64,000 bases of DNA from Phytoactinopolyspora limicola (GTDB lineage Bacteria > Actinomycetota > Actinomycetes > Jiangellales > Jiangellaceae): NCBI RefSeq assembly GCF_011320225.1, contig NZ_JAAOEN010000011.1:95740-159739 (forward strand). The letters are read 5' to 3'. The notes below the pieces were generated by a model. That model did no database searches. It had not been told where the DNA came from and saw only the letters and a list, made by a program, of their open reading frames with translations. The position numbers and the translations under genes were made by a program. This document shows positions 9,794 to 18,230 of this stretch, piece after piece; position 1 is the stretch's first letter, and each line of letters starts with the position of its first letter.

Positions 9794-9860
9794 GGTCGCG
9801 TGGATCGGTCACGTGGTCTCGGTCGCGTGGATCGGTCGCGTGGTCTCGGTCGCGTGGCTG
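9794..9860. repeat. Short tandem repeat in the ppdK leader
   Basis: Five consecutive copies of GGTCgCGTGG (one has A for the lower-case g), alternately followed by ATC and TCTC, make a 27-bp period from 9794 to 9847 plus a partial third copy. The block lies about 25 bp upstream of the ppdK start on the leader side. It could be a repeat-expansion polymorphism or part of a leader structure. No function can be read from it. Confidence 0.7.
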
Positions 9861-10180
9861 AGTGCGGCCCCGTGGTTCGCTGGCACGAAGGCCACGTGGA
9901 TCTGTCGATTGAGTTGGCGTACGTCGACACTGAGTACGAATCGATTGCGCGGAGCTTAACTCTGCGTGAGGAAAGGCCGAGATGACCAAATAGACCTTTT
10001 CTAGACCAATCCTCCGCATTGAACCGGCCCTTGAGGATCATGGTCCGGCCTGACCGCGCCGAATACCGGTACAGGTGGCCGTTTCCACGTGACCGAGCAC
10101 ACAGAATCCGGTACGTACCAGTAAGGACCAATCACTATGACCGGCCGTCCATCATGTGGTCACGCCACCCACAGTGACCA
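9861..10180. promoter_or_regulatory. ppdK upstream region without a gene
   Basis: No credible coding frame; codon third positions lose their G/C bias. On the minus strand the hexamer GGTCTA occurs twice within about 20 bp (around 9981-10008), and the stretch is AT-richer, so the ppdK promoter probably lies near 9960-10020. The rest shows nothing I can name. Confidence 0.35.
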
Positions 10181-10300
10181 GTGATCGTTAACCGATTCCA
10201 GCCCGCCCGTTCCGTGATCATCGCCCGAATCCGGTCGCTATAGCGGCACCATCCCGCTAACGATCACCGGGTGGGTAGGCGGAAAATGGCTGACGATCAC
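10181..10300. repeat. Complete 120-bp A-B-B'-A' palindromic repeat
   Basis: Exactly four units: A 10181-10213 (33 nt, begins GTGATCGTTAACCGATTCC), B 10214-10240 (27 nt, begins GTGATCATCGCCC), B' 10241-10267 and A' 10268-10300 (the last two begin with the same word in reverse). The B/B' junction is GCTATAGCG. The element lies 20 bp beyond the stop of dusB (minus strand), upstream of ppdK. The same unit lengths recur at 61706-61825, so this is a defined element rather than a chance hairpin. A terminator role for dusB is plausible. Confidence 0.85.
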
Positions 10301-10319
10301 GGGGAATGGGGGAAGTGGT

Positions 10320-11486
10320 TCAGCCGCCGGAGATACCCAGCTCGGCCGCCGCCAAATCCTCGTCCGGACAGTCCGTGCTGTCCAGCCATCCTGCCGGCAA
10401 CGCCACCCTGCGCGGGCTGCCCTGCCGGCCACGAGCGGTACCCACCTCACCATCGGGAAACGGCTGCGCCGGGTCGAGCTCGGCCAGCAATCCATCGAGC
10501 TGGCTAAGGTCTTCCACCATCCCCAACGCGGCCCGGGTACGGCTGCCCACCACGAAGCCTTTGAGGTACCACGCCATGTGTTTCCGCATGTCGCGAAGGC
10601 CGCGTTCCTCACCCATCAGTTCAGCCAACAGCTCCGCATGTCGACGGATCATCGCCGCCACCTCGCCGAGAGTGGGCAGCGGCGGTGCCGGCTGACCGGC
10701 GAACACCGCCGCCAGATCGCGAAACAACCATGGCCGCCCCAGGCAACCCCGACCCACCACAACCCCGTCGGCTCCGGTATGCCGCATCATGCGCAGCGCG
10801 TCGGCAGCCTCCCAGATGTCGCCGTTGCCCAGCACCGGTATCGCCGCATGTTCCTTCAGCCGGGCGATGGAATCCCAGTCGGCCACGCCGGAGTAGTGCT
10901 GCGCGGCGGTTCGCCCATGGAGGGCTATCGCGGCACACCCGGCGTCAGCGGCGATCCGGCCGGCGTCGAGGTAGGTGAGGTGATCGTCGTCGATACCCTT
11001 GCGGGTCTTCATGGTGACGGGGATGCCATAGGGTTCGGCAGCCCCCACCGCCGCCCGCAGGATCCGCTCGAGCAGCACCCGCTTGTACGGCAAGGCCGCG
11101 CCGCCACCCTTGCGGGTCACTTTGGGCACCGGGCAGCCGAAGTTGAGGTCCACGTGCGCCACACCGTAGTCACCGGCGAGAATCTTCACCGCCTCGCCGA
11201 CATGATGCGGATCGACACCGTAGAGCTGCACCGACCGAACCGCTTCGGCCTCCGCGAACACCAGCATCCCGAGTGTCTTGTCGTCGCGCTCGACGATCCC
11301 ACGGGACGTGATCATCTCGCAGACGTACAGTCCGGCCCCCTGCTCGGCGCAGAGCCTCCGGAACGCGGCATTGGTGACGCCGGCCATCGGCGCCAACACC
11401 ACGGGAGGGTCGACAGTCAGCCGGCCCAGCCGCAGAGCACGGGCCGACGCAGCCGGGGTCGCGGTCGTGTCAGTCATCGCTGCCAT
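10320..11486 (-). CDS. dusB: tRNA dihydrouridine synthase (DusB family)
   Basis: FMN-dependent reduction of uridine to dihydrouridine in tRNA. The TIM-barrel FMN-binding start VVLAPMAGVTNAAFRRLC and the catalytic-Cys motif LNFGCPVPKVTRKGGG are present, as are MKTRKGID, ALHGRTAAQHYSG and GNGDIWEAADA. 388 residues is typical. The ATG at 11486 is preceded by AGGAG with an 8-nt spacer. It is monocistronic in appearance, ending 20 bp before a 120-bp repeat element, with the divergent ABC exporter operon upstream. Confidence 0.93.
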   Translation of the reverse strand: MAAMTDTTATPAASARALRLGRLTVDPPVVLAPMAGVTNAAFRRLCAEQGAGLYVCEMITSRGIVERDDKTLGMLVFAEAEAVRSVQLYGVDPHHVGEAVKILAGDYGVAHVDLNFGCPVPKVTRKGGGAALPYKRVLLERILRAAVGAAEPYGIPVTMKTRKGIDDDHLTYLDAGRIAADAGCAAIALHGRTAAQHYSGVADWDSIARLKEHAAIPVLGNGDIWEAADALRMMRHTGADGVVVGRGCLGRPWLFRDLAAVFAGQPAPPLPTLGEVAAMIRRHAELLAELMGEERGLRDMRKHMAWYLKGFVVGSRTRAALGMVEDLSQLDGLLAELDPAQPFPDGEVGTARGRQGSPRRVALPAGWLDSTDCPDEDLAAAELGISGG

Positions 11487-11577
11487 TATCCCTGCTCCTC
11501 AGGAAAGGCGGCGGGCGATGCTAGAGCCGGGCCCACGTGGGTACCTGTAGCGTGATCAACGACGAGAGGAGCCCACC

Positions 11578-12564
11578 GTGGCTGATCCACCACCCGTCGA
11601 GGTCAGCCAGCTGACCAAACAATTCGGCCCGCTGACCGCCGTCCAAGATCTCAACCTGCATGTCGACGCCGGCGAAGTCTACGGTCTGCTCGGCCCCAAC
11701 GGCGCCGGCAAAACCACCACCATCCGCGCCCTGTTGAGCTTCATCAACCCGACCAGTGGCCGGGTCGCCGTCCTCGGCCGACACGCTCGCGATCTCGACA
11801 TACGACGGCGCATCGGCTACGTCGGAGGCGACGTCACACTTGATCGCGGCCTCCGCGCCCGCTCCCTGCTGACCTGGTATGCCGACCTACGTGGCGGCCT
11901 GCCGTGGGCGAAGATCGATGCCCTGTGCGAACGGCTGAACCTCGACCACTCCCGCAAGATCGGGCAACTGTCCACCGGAAACCGGCGCAAGGTGGCGATC
12001 GTGCAGGCGTTCATGCACGATCCCGACGTCCTCATCCTGGACGAACCCACCGCCGGGCTGGATCCGCTGCTGCAACGAGATGTTCTGTCCCTGGTCCGAG
12101 AACGACGTGACGCCGGGGCCAGCATCCTCTACTCCTCCCACACACTGCCAGAGGTCGAAGACATCGCCGACCGCATCGGCATCCTCCGCCGTGGCGTGCT
12201 GGTACACGAAGACACTCTGGCCAACCTGCGTGAGGTCACCCGACAGCGCCTGGAGCTGCGGTTCGCCGACGACGTCCCACCCGGGCTGCTCGACGGGGTC
12301 GACGGGGTGTCCACCGTGGAGATCGACGGATCACGGGCGCGCCTGGTGATCGACGGCAGCGTGGGCCCACTCCTGGACCGGATCAGCGGGCACGGCGTCG
12401 AGCGCATCGTCAGCCACGACGACGACCTCGAGGACGTGTTCTTCGAGTTCTACCGCGACGACGTTCAGCACGACGACGGCGACGACGACCGCGGCGAGGG
12501 CGACGACGGCGACAACCGTGCCGACGACCATGACGATGGCGACGACGTTGGCGAGACACGATGA
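11578..12564 (+). CDS. ABC transporter ATP-binding protein (DrrA-like exporter)
   Basis: ATPase subunit of a two-component exporter. Walker A GPNGAGKT is at about residue 41. The signature is the export-type LSTGNRRK, and Walker B is VLILDEPTAGLDP. After the ABC domain (about residues 5-225) a regulatory C-terminal domain follows. The last ~35 residues are a highly acidic, His-containing tail (alternating D, H, G, E), unusual and encoded by GAC-rich simple sequence. The GTG start has GAGGAG 6-7 bp upstream. The stop overlaps the permease ATG by 4 bp (ATGA), so the two are coupled. The substrate is unknown; homologues often confer drug efflux. Confidence 0.88.
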   Translation: MADPPPVEVSQLTKQFGPLTAVQDLNLHVDAGEVYGLLGPNGAGKTTTIRALLSFINPTSGRVAVLGRHARDLDIRRRIGYVGGDVTLDRGLRARSLLTWYADLRGGLPWAKIDALCERLNLDHSRKIGQLSTGNRRKVAIVQAFMHDPDVLILDEPTAGLDPLLQRDVLSLVRERRDAGASILYSSHTLPEVEDIADRIGILRRGVLVHEDTLANLREVTRQRLELRFADDVPPGLLDGVDGVSTVEIDGSRARLVIDGSVGPLLDRISGHGVERIVSHDDDLEDVFFEFYRDDVQHDDGDDDRGEGDDGDNRADDHDDGDDVGETR

Positions 12565-13364
12565 CGCACTTCACCATCCTCAAACAGATGCTCCGAGAGC
12601 GCCGGCGCGGCCTGATCTGGTGGTCGCTGGCCGTCGCTGCGCTCGCGACGATCACGGCGGCCAGCTACCCGGCTGTGCGGGATGCCGGCGAAGGCTTCGA
12701 GGAGTTCATGGACGGGTTACCGGAAGGAGTCACCCAGATGATGGGTGCCGCCGACGGTATTACTACTCCATCGGGCTACCTGAACAGCCAGTTCTTCTCC
12801 AACGTGTTCCCGATCCTGCTGCTGATCTACGGAATCGGCCTCGCCGCGTGGAGTATCGCCGGGGCCGAACGAGAAGGCACTCTGGAACCGCTGCTGGCCA
12901 ACCCGGTCCATCGGTGGCGGCTGGCGGTAGAACGGTTCGCCGGGGTGGCCATTCTGGTGACCGTGGTGTCGCTGGTCGCGACGGTGGTCCTCGTGGCGTT
13001 GCGATCACCGTTCGAGCTCGACGAGCTCAGCGTGAGCAACCTGGCCGCGGCCGGGGTGGCGGCGCTGCTGATGGCGTTGCTGTTCACGGCGTTGACCTTC
13101 GCCGTCGGTGCCGCGTCGGGGAGTCGGGGGGCCGCCATCGCCGCCGGCGCCGGGCTTGCGACGGCTACCTACGTCGTCTACGGGTTGTCGGCCTTGGTCG
13201 ATGTGTTCGAGAACCTCCGCTGGACATCGCCGTGGCACTGGTTGCTCCAGCCGTCTCCGCTCACCGACGGGTGGACCTTTCAGGCGATCGGCGCACCGGC
13301 GGTTGTTCTTGTTCCATTCGTCGTTGTCGGCGTCGCCGTCTTCAACCGTCGCGACCTCACCTGA
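12561..13364 (+). CDS. ABC-2 type exporter permease
   Basis: 267-residue membrane subunit partnering the preceding ATPase. Six hydrophobic segments can be picked out, at about residues 20-37, 75-95, 110-140, 150-180, 185-205 and 240-260. This is the ABC-2 permease layout, with a long external stretch (EGFEEFMDGLPEGVTQMMGA) after the first segment. The 4-bp start/stop overlap shows a two-gene operon. It converges with the DUF4037 gene 26 bp downstream. Substrate not predictable. Confidence 0.85.
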   Translation: MTHFTILKQMLRERRRGLIWWSLAVAALATITAASYPAVRDAGEGFEEFMDGLPEGVTQMMGAADGITTPSGYLNSQFFSNVFPILLLIYGIGLAAWSIAGAEREGTLEPLLANPVHRWRLAVERFAGVAILVTVVSLVATVVLVALRSPFELDELSVSNLAAAGVAALLMALLFTALTFAVGAASGSRGAAIAAGAGLATATYVVYGLSALVDVFENLRWTSPWHWLLQPSPLTDGWTFQAIGAPAVVLVPFVVVGVAVFNRRDLT

Positions 13365-13390
13365 TGCGCGGTCACCTTCGCCGATCGAGC

Positions 13391-14461
13391 TCAACCGCCG
13401 AGCGGCGGACCTGCGATGTAACGACGGCGCACCTCGGCATACGTCCCGCCGGTGAGGTCGGTGCTGTCAACGTACTGATCGATCGCACCGACCGGGGGCA
13501 GCGCCCGGATGGCCGGATCGCTGATCGTCGAGACCAGAGCGTCGGTGAACCGGTAGGCATCCAGAACCAGGAACGGCCGGTCGTGGAAGTAGCGGACCGT
13601 CACGTCCAGCGCCTCGGTGAGGCCGAGATCATTGTGCAGCTCGGCGGCGATCTGGTAGGCAGGAGAAAGATGTTGCTCTCGTTCCTGCCAGCCGCGTGCG
13701 GATAGAGCGCCCGCCAGGTGCGGAGTCAACACCCCAGCGGATGGCAGCGCGGCGAAGGCGGTGCCCAGCCATTTGCTGTAGGGCGGATACACCCGGTCCA
13801 TCAACAGGCACAGTCTCATAAGGTCGCGGACCTGCCGGGCGGCGACCACAGCTGAGCCCAGGTCGTCGCCGACCTCACCGCAGCGGCCGACGAACGGCTC
13901 CTCCTGCGACAAACGCATCCACTGGCATGCCAGGACGTAGCGCCACACGTCATCGGGATACCACGTGAGGTGCCGCCGGTAGGGCTCCAGCAGGCCGAGT
14001 CCGTCGTGGAAGACCACGCCACCGGTGAGCTCACGCAACACCTGCGCCGGAACGGTCAGCCAGGCCGTCAGCGGCAGACCGGCCGCCGGATCCACGCCCA
14101 GGTGTTCGGTGAAGAAGGCCGGCAGGTCCGTGACGTGGACCCAATGCCGGGCCAGCGCGTCCGATGGGAAGGCGAAACGAACCGGGTAGCCACGGAACTC
14201 CCGCGGGAGCTCGCGGTCGAGCAAGGCGTCCAGCTCACGGGCGCGCGCGGCGGAGTCCTCGCTGCCGAGGAACAGCTGCATCCGCGGGCCCCAGGCATGG
14301 TCCGTGGAACGCTGCGTGTCGAACCCTTGCACCTCCGAACCCCAGCCGATCAACGCCGCCGAGTACGGCACCCCGGCCAGGGCCTTCTCGACGATCGGCG
14401 CGACGATCTCGGCATAGAACAGTCCGGCCAGCTCAAGACCGGGAAGGAAAGATCGCTCCAC
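13391..14461 (-). CDS. DUF4037 domain protein
   Basis: About 356 residues. The N-terminal part contains SFLPGLELAGLFYAEIVAPI, AALIGWGSEVQGFDTQRSTD and HAWGPRMQLFL, a pattern I associate with DUF4037, whose N-terminus resembles nucleotidyltransferases (G-S-E...D). No function is established. The frame is open to 14539, but those codons lie inside the 14531-14586 hairpin. The GTG at 14461, with AGGGTGG upstream, fits better; the start remains uncertain. It is a single gene, convergent with the ABC exporter operon. Confidence 0.65.
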   Translation of the reverse strand: MERSFLPGLELAGLFYAEIVAPIVEKALAGVPYSAALIGWGSEVQGFDTQRSTDHAWGPRMQLFLGSEDSAARARELDALLDRELPREFRGYPVRFAFPSDALARHWVHVTDLPAFFTEHLGVDPAAGLPLTAWLTVPAQVLRELTGGVVFHDGLGLLEPYRRHLTWYPDDVWRYVLACQWMRLSQEEPFVGRCGEVGDDLGSAVVAARQVRDLMRLCLLMDRVYPPYSKWLGTAFAALPSAGVLTPHLAGALSARGWQEREQHLSPAYQIAAELHNDLGLTEALDVTVRYFHDRPFLVLDAYRFTDALVSTISDPAIRALPPVGAIDQYVDSTDLTGGTYAEVRRRYIAGPPLGG

Positions 14462-14530
14462 GCCGGCCACCCTGGCATGAGGGCACAACGACCGGCCAGT
14501 GAATATTCCGCGCAGCGGCCGGCGACGGTT

Positions 14531-14586
14531 CTTGATCAAGTGCGAGAAACTCCCGTCATAGCGGTGTTTTCTCGCACTTGATCAAG
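14531..14586. terminator. Perfect 19-bp hairpin after the ROK kinase gene
   Basis: Arms 14531-14549 and 14568-14586 pair perfectly over 19 bp (outer end CTTGATCAAG, itself a palindrome). The structure lies just beyond the ROK kinase stop at 14609 in its reading direction and before the DUF4037 gene, so it most likely terminates the transporter operon. Confidence 0.7.
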
Positions 14587-14608
14587 GCCGGATACCTCCC
14601 CACCGGGA

Positions 14609-15517
14609 TCACGGGCCGCGTAAGGCCAGGGCGGCGGCACCGATGGCGGCCGCATCCCCACCCAGTTCCGCGCGCCGGATGCTAATGGGGTGCCCACCGA
14701 TGGGTTCGGTGACCGCCAGCTCCTTCGAGACGCTGGCGCCGAGCACGTCCCACGCTTTGGCGACACCACCACCGATCACGACGTCGTAGACGTCCAGGAT
14801 CCCGGCCAGCATCAACGCCGCGTCCGCGACCGCCCGCCCGGCGTCGGCCAACACCTGGGTCGCCGCCGCCTCACCCGCGCGGGCCAATGCGGCGATGTGG
14901 CCCGCCTCCGCTGCCAGCCCGGTCAGTTGCTCGTATCGGCGCGCTATCGACCGCCCGGACGCTACCGACTCTAGGTGTCCCCGCTGCCCGCACGTGCACA
15001 TCTCGTCGCCGAATCCGGGCACGTGCCCGATCTCCCCGGCGCCACCCTGTTGGCCCCGATACAACTCACCGCCCAGCACCAAGGCTCCACCGACACCGGT
15101 GCCCAGGCTGATCCCGGCGACGTCGGGGCGATCGAGGGCCGCACCTCGGACATACTCCGCGAACAGGAACGCGTTGACGTCGTTCTCGAGTGTCACCGGA
15201 ACATTTAGCGCGTCTTGGAGTCCGCCGACGACGTCCGTGCCCACCCACCCGGTGAACGAGTCGCTGGCGGCGACGATCCGGCCGGTGCCATGGTCGACGA
15301 CGCCGGCCGTGCCGATCCCGACCGCCATCACTCGCCGGCCGGGTGGCACCAGCTCCCGCACCCCGCGGACCACATCGGCGAGCATCGCGGCACCACCGTC
15401 GCGGGCCGGGGTCGGGCGGGTGAGAGCGGCCTCGACCTCTAGCGCCTGGTCGGCCAGAACGAACCGGGTCTTGGTACCACCGAGATCGACCCCGACAACA
15501 CCTGCTGCCATGCTCAT
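14609..15517 (-). CDS. ROK family sugar kinase
   Basis: 302 residues with the ATP-binding motif GVDLGGTKTRF at the N-terminus, the ENDVNAFLFAEY sugar/ATP block, SLGTGVGGALVL and the ROK zinc motif GHVPGFGDEMCTCGQRGHLE. Glucokinase- or N-acetylhexosamine-kinase-like. It is last in the importer operon; its ATG overlaps the ATPase stop (ATGA). The placement suggests it phosphorylates a sugar released from the imported compound. Exact specificity cannot be told. Confidence 0.85.
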   Translation of the reverse strand: MSMAAGVVGVDLGGTKTRFVLADQALEVEAALTRPTPARDGGAAMLADVVRGVRELVPPGRRVMAVGIGTAGVVDHGTGRIVAASDSFTGWVGTDVVGGLQDALNVPVTLENDVNAFLFAEYVRGAALDRPDVAGISLGTGVGGALVLGGELYRGQQGGAGEIGHVPGFGDEMCTCGQRGHLESVASGRSIARRYEQLTGLAAEAGHIAALARAGEAAATQVLADAGRAVADAALMLAGILDVYDVVIGGGVAKAWDVLGASVSKELAVTEPIGGHPISIRRAELGGDAAAIGAAALALRGP

Positions 15518-17334
15518 GCGGCCGACGTCCGATGGGCGGCCAGCCAGGCCTGCCGGCGGTCGTGTTGCTCGACCGGGTCCGGGACCGGCGCCGCCGTCAA
15601 CAACCGGTGGGTGTACTCCGCCTGCGGTTTCGTCAGCACTCGCCGGGTCGGCCCGTGCTCGACGATCCGCCCCCCGTGCATGACGGCGATCCGGTCGGTC
15701 AACGAGTCGACGACGGCGAGGTCATGACTGATGAACAAGCAACCGAACGAATAACGTTCTTGCAGCTCAGCCAGCACCGCCAAGACGCTGGCCTGCACCG
15801 ATACGTCCAGTGCGCTGGTCGGCTCGTCAGCGATCAGCAGCTCCGGATCCAGCGCCAACGCCCGCGCCAGGCTCACCCGTTGCCGTTGCCCGCCGGACAA
15901 CTCGTGCGGATAACGGCTCGCCGTGGTGGCCGGTAGGTGCACGCTCTCCAGCAGCTGCGCCACGCGGGCGGCCCGCTGCCGGCGCCGGTGGGTTCGGTGC
16001 ACCACCATCGGCTCGGCGATGCTGTCACCTACGGACATCCGTGGATCGAGCGACGCGGCCGGGTCCTGCAAGATGACCCCGAGTCGACGGCGGGCCGCCC
16101 GCGCTGTCCGGCCGCGGAACGACGCCGGGTCAGCGCCGAACAGCCGGACCGTCCCGGCCGATGGGCGCACCAGGCCAAGTGCGCAGCGGCCGATGGTCGA
16201 CTTACCCGAACCCGACTCACCGACCAGGCCGACGAACTCCCCGGCATCGATGCGCAGGCTCACCTCGTCCACCGCGGTGAACCGCCGCCCTTTGGCACCG
16301 AACTCCACCACGACCTGCGCGAGCTCCAACGCCGGTGCTGCGGCCCCGGTGCCAACGCCGGCATCGGCACCAACGTCGGCGTCAGTGCCGATGCGGGTGT
16401 CACCGCCGGCACCGGAGTCACCGTCGACACGAGTGTCAGCGTCTGCGGTCGGTTCCGCACCCCGGCTCGAGGGTGCGGTCACCTCGAGCCGGGGCAGCAC
16501 TGGAACGGCGCCCAGCAGTGAGCGCGTGTACTCGTGCGCCGGGTCCAGTAGCACCGTACGGGCCGGGCCGGTCTCTACCAGGTCGCCGCGGTACATCACC
16601 GCCACCCGGTCGGCGATGTCGGCCACCACACCCATGTTGTGGGTGACCATCAGGATCGCCACACCGTGCTCGCGGCGTAGGTCACGCAACAACTCCAGGA
16701 CACCCGCCTGCACGGTGACGTCGAGCGCGGTGGTGGGTTCGTCGGCCACGATCACGTCCGGGTCGCACGCCAGCGCCATCGCGATCATGACTCGTTGCCG
16801 CTGCCCACCGGATAGTTCATGGGGGAACTGTCCAGCGCGCCGGGCCGGCTCAGGGATGTCCACTTGGCCCAACAGCTCCACCGCCCGCGCCGCCGCGGCG
16901 TCCTTCGCCAGGCGGGTGTGGTTGGTCAACACCTCGGCGATCTGGCGGCCCACCCGCATCAGCGGGTTGAGCGCGGTCATCGGCTCCTGGAAGACCATCG
17001 ACACCTCGTCGCCGCGCAGCCTGCGTAGTTGCTCTCCCCGCAGCTCCATGACGTTGCGTCCGTTGAGTTCGACGCTGCCGGTGACCCGCGCGGACGCGGG
17101 TAGCAGCCCGAGGGCGGCCAGCGACGTCACGGTTTTCCCCGAACCGGACTCCCCCACCAGCGCCAGCACCTCACCGGGGTAGAGGTCGAGGTTGAGGTCG
17201 CGGACCGCCTGCACATCGCCGTGTTCGGTGGAGAAGGTGACGCTGAACGACCGGTAGCGCAGAACTGGCGGAGGTGTAGGCGTCGTGTCCTCGTCCGGGG
17301 TGCCGGCCGGCTCGTCGGCCCGGTGGTTCGTCAT
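15514..17334 (-). CDS. Fused double ATPase of an oligopeptide/oligosaccharide-type ABC importer
   Basis: 606 residues carrying two complete ABC domains, corresponding to DppD and DppF fused. The first has Walker A VGESGSGKTVT, signature LSGGQRQR and Walker B DPDVIVADEPTTALDV. The second has VGESGSGKSTIG, LSGGQRQRVSLARAL and ELLIADEPTSALDV. A Gly/Asp/Ala-rich linker at about residues 300-345 separates them. An upstream open frame reaches 17442, but the ATG at 17334 overlaps the permease stop by 4 bp and is preferred. It couples to two permeases, a binding protein and a ROK kinase. Confidence 0.92.
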   Translation of the reverse strand: MTNHRADEPAGTPDEDTTPTPPPVLRYRSFSVTFSTEHGDVQAVRDLNLDLYPGEVLALVGESGSGKTVTSLAALGLLPASARVTGSVELNGRNVMELRGEQLRRLRGDEVSMVFQEPMTALNPLMRVGRQIAEVLTNHTRLAKDAAAARAVELLGQVDIPEPARRAGQFPHELSGGQRQRVMIAMALACDPDVIVADEPTTALDVTVQAGVLELLRDLRREHGVAILMVTHNMGVVADIADRVAVMYRGDLVETGPARTVLLDPAHEYTRSLLGAVPVLPRLEVTAPSSRGAEPTADADTRVDGDSGAGGDTRIGTDADVGADAGVGTGAAAPALELAQVVVEFGAKGRRFTAVDEVSLRIDAGEFVGLVGESGSGKSTIGRCALGLVRPSAGTVRLFGADPASFRGRTARAARRRLGVILQDPAASLDPRMSVGDSIAEPMVVHRTHRRRQRAARVAQLLESVHLPATTASRYPHELSGGQRQRVSLARALALDPELLIADEPTSALDVSVQASVLAVLAELQERYSFGCLFISHDLAVVDSLTDRIAVMHGGRIVEHGPTRRVLTKPQAEYTHRLLTAAPVPDPVEQHDRRQAWLAAHRTSAA

Positions 17335-18230
17335 CGGTTCTTCCCCCTGACCTCGAACATGTCCCGCAGGCCGTCGCCGATGAAGTTGAACGAGGCGACG
17401 ACGAGCACGATCAACAGCCCGGCCGGCACGATCAGCCACCACGCACCCGAGTACGCGTAGGTGACACCCTTGGACAGCATCGCGCCCCAGTCGGTCGCCG
17501 GCTGTTGTACTCCCATACCGAGGAAACTCACGTAGGCGACCAGCAGGATCGCGTCGGCCACCTGAAACGTCGCGTTCACCATCATGGTGCCGACGGTGTT
17601 CGGCACGATGTGGCGCACGATTGCCCGTCGGTGGCTGCCGCCGATGGCGCGCAGGGTCAGCACGTAGTCACGTGTCTTCAGCGACATCGCCTCGGCCCGC
17701 ACCAACCGCGCGGGGACCAGCCACGACACCAAACCCAAAACAACGATCATCATCGGCACACTCGGGGTGTAGATCGCCGACGCCACGAGCAGCAGGAACA
17801 GCGCCGGGATGGCGATACCCGCGTCCACCACCCGCATCATGACCGCGTCCATCCGACCGCCGACATATCCGGCCACCGCACCCCACGCGGTACCGATGAC
17901 GGTCGCCAACACACCTGCGGCCATCCCGATGATCAGCGACGTCTGCCCGCCAACCATCAACCGCCCCAGCACGTCGTAGCCGACGTCGTCGGTGCCTAAC
18001 GGGTGCCCGTCGGTCCCTGGTCGCAGGTTCGCGCTGGCTAGATCGGTGTGAACCTGATCAGTCTGGTATACCAATGGCCCGACGAAGCTGAACAGGAACA
18101 GCAATGCCACGACCACCAGGCCGGCCACGGCCAGCCGGTTGCCGGTGAACCGCCGCCACGCCTGCCCGCGGCGTGGCCGGACCGGAGGCTCGGCACCAGT
18201 AGGCACCGCCACCTGTGTCATCGTCGTCAC
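17331..18230 (-). CDS. ABC importer permease (DppC-like)
   Basis: 299 residues with five to six membrane segments. It has the DppC-type N-terminal leader (RRFTGNRLAVAGLVVVALLF), the HPLGTDDVGYDVLGRLMVGG block and the EAMSLKTRDYVLTLRAIGGS ATPase-coupling loop. The start GTG at 18230 overlaps the preceding permease stop (GTGA); an in-frame ATG nine bases inside is an alternative. It forms a transport pore with the next upstream permease. Confidence 0.92.
   Translation of the reverse strand: MTTMTQVAVPTGAEPPVRPRRGQAWRRFTGNRLAVAGLVVVALLFLFSFVGPLVYQTDQVHTDLASANLRPGTDGHPLGTDDVGYDVLGRLMVGGQTSLIIGMAAGVLATVIGTAWGAVAGYVGGRMDAVMMRVVDAGIAIPALFLLLVASAIYTPSVPMMIVVLGLVSWLVPARLVRAEAMSLKTRDYVLTLRAIGGSHRRAIVRHIVPNTVGTMMVNATFQVADAILLVAYVSFLGMGVQQPATDWGAMLSKGVTYAYSGAWWLIVPAGLLIVLVVASFNFIGDGLRDMFEVRGKNR

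Noticed and set aside
9768..10019. N-terminal extension of pyruvate phosphate dikinase
   Set aside because: The extra residues are Arg/Asp simple-sequence translations of a DNA repeat, while the GTG at 9767 has a perfect GGAGG and begins exactly at the conserved N-terminus.
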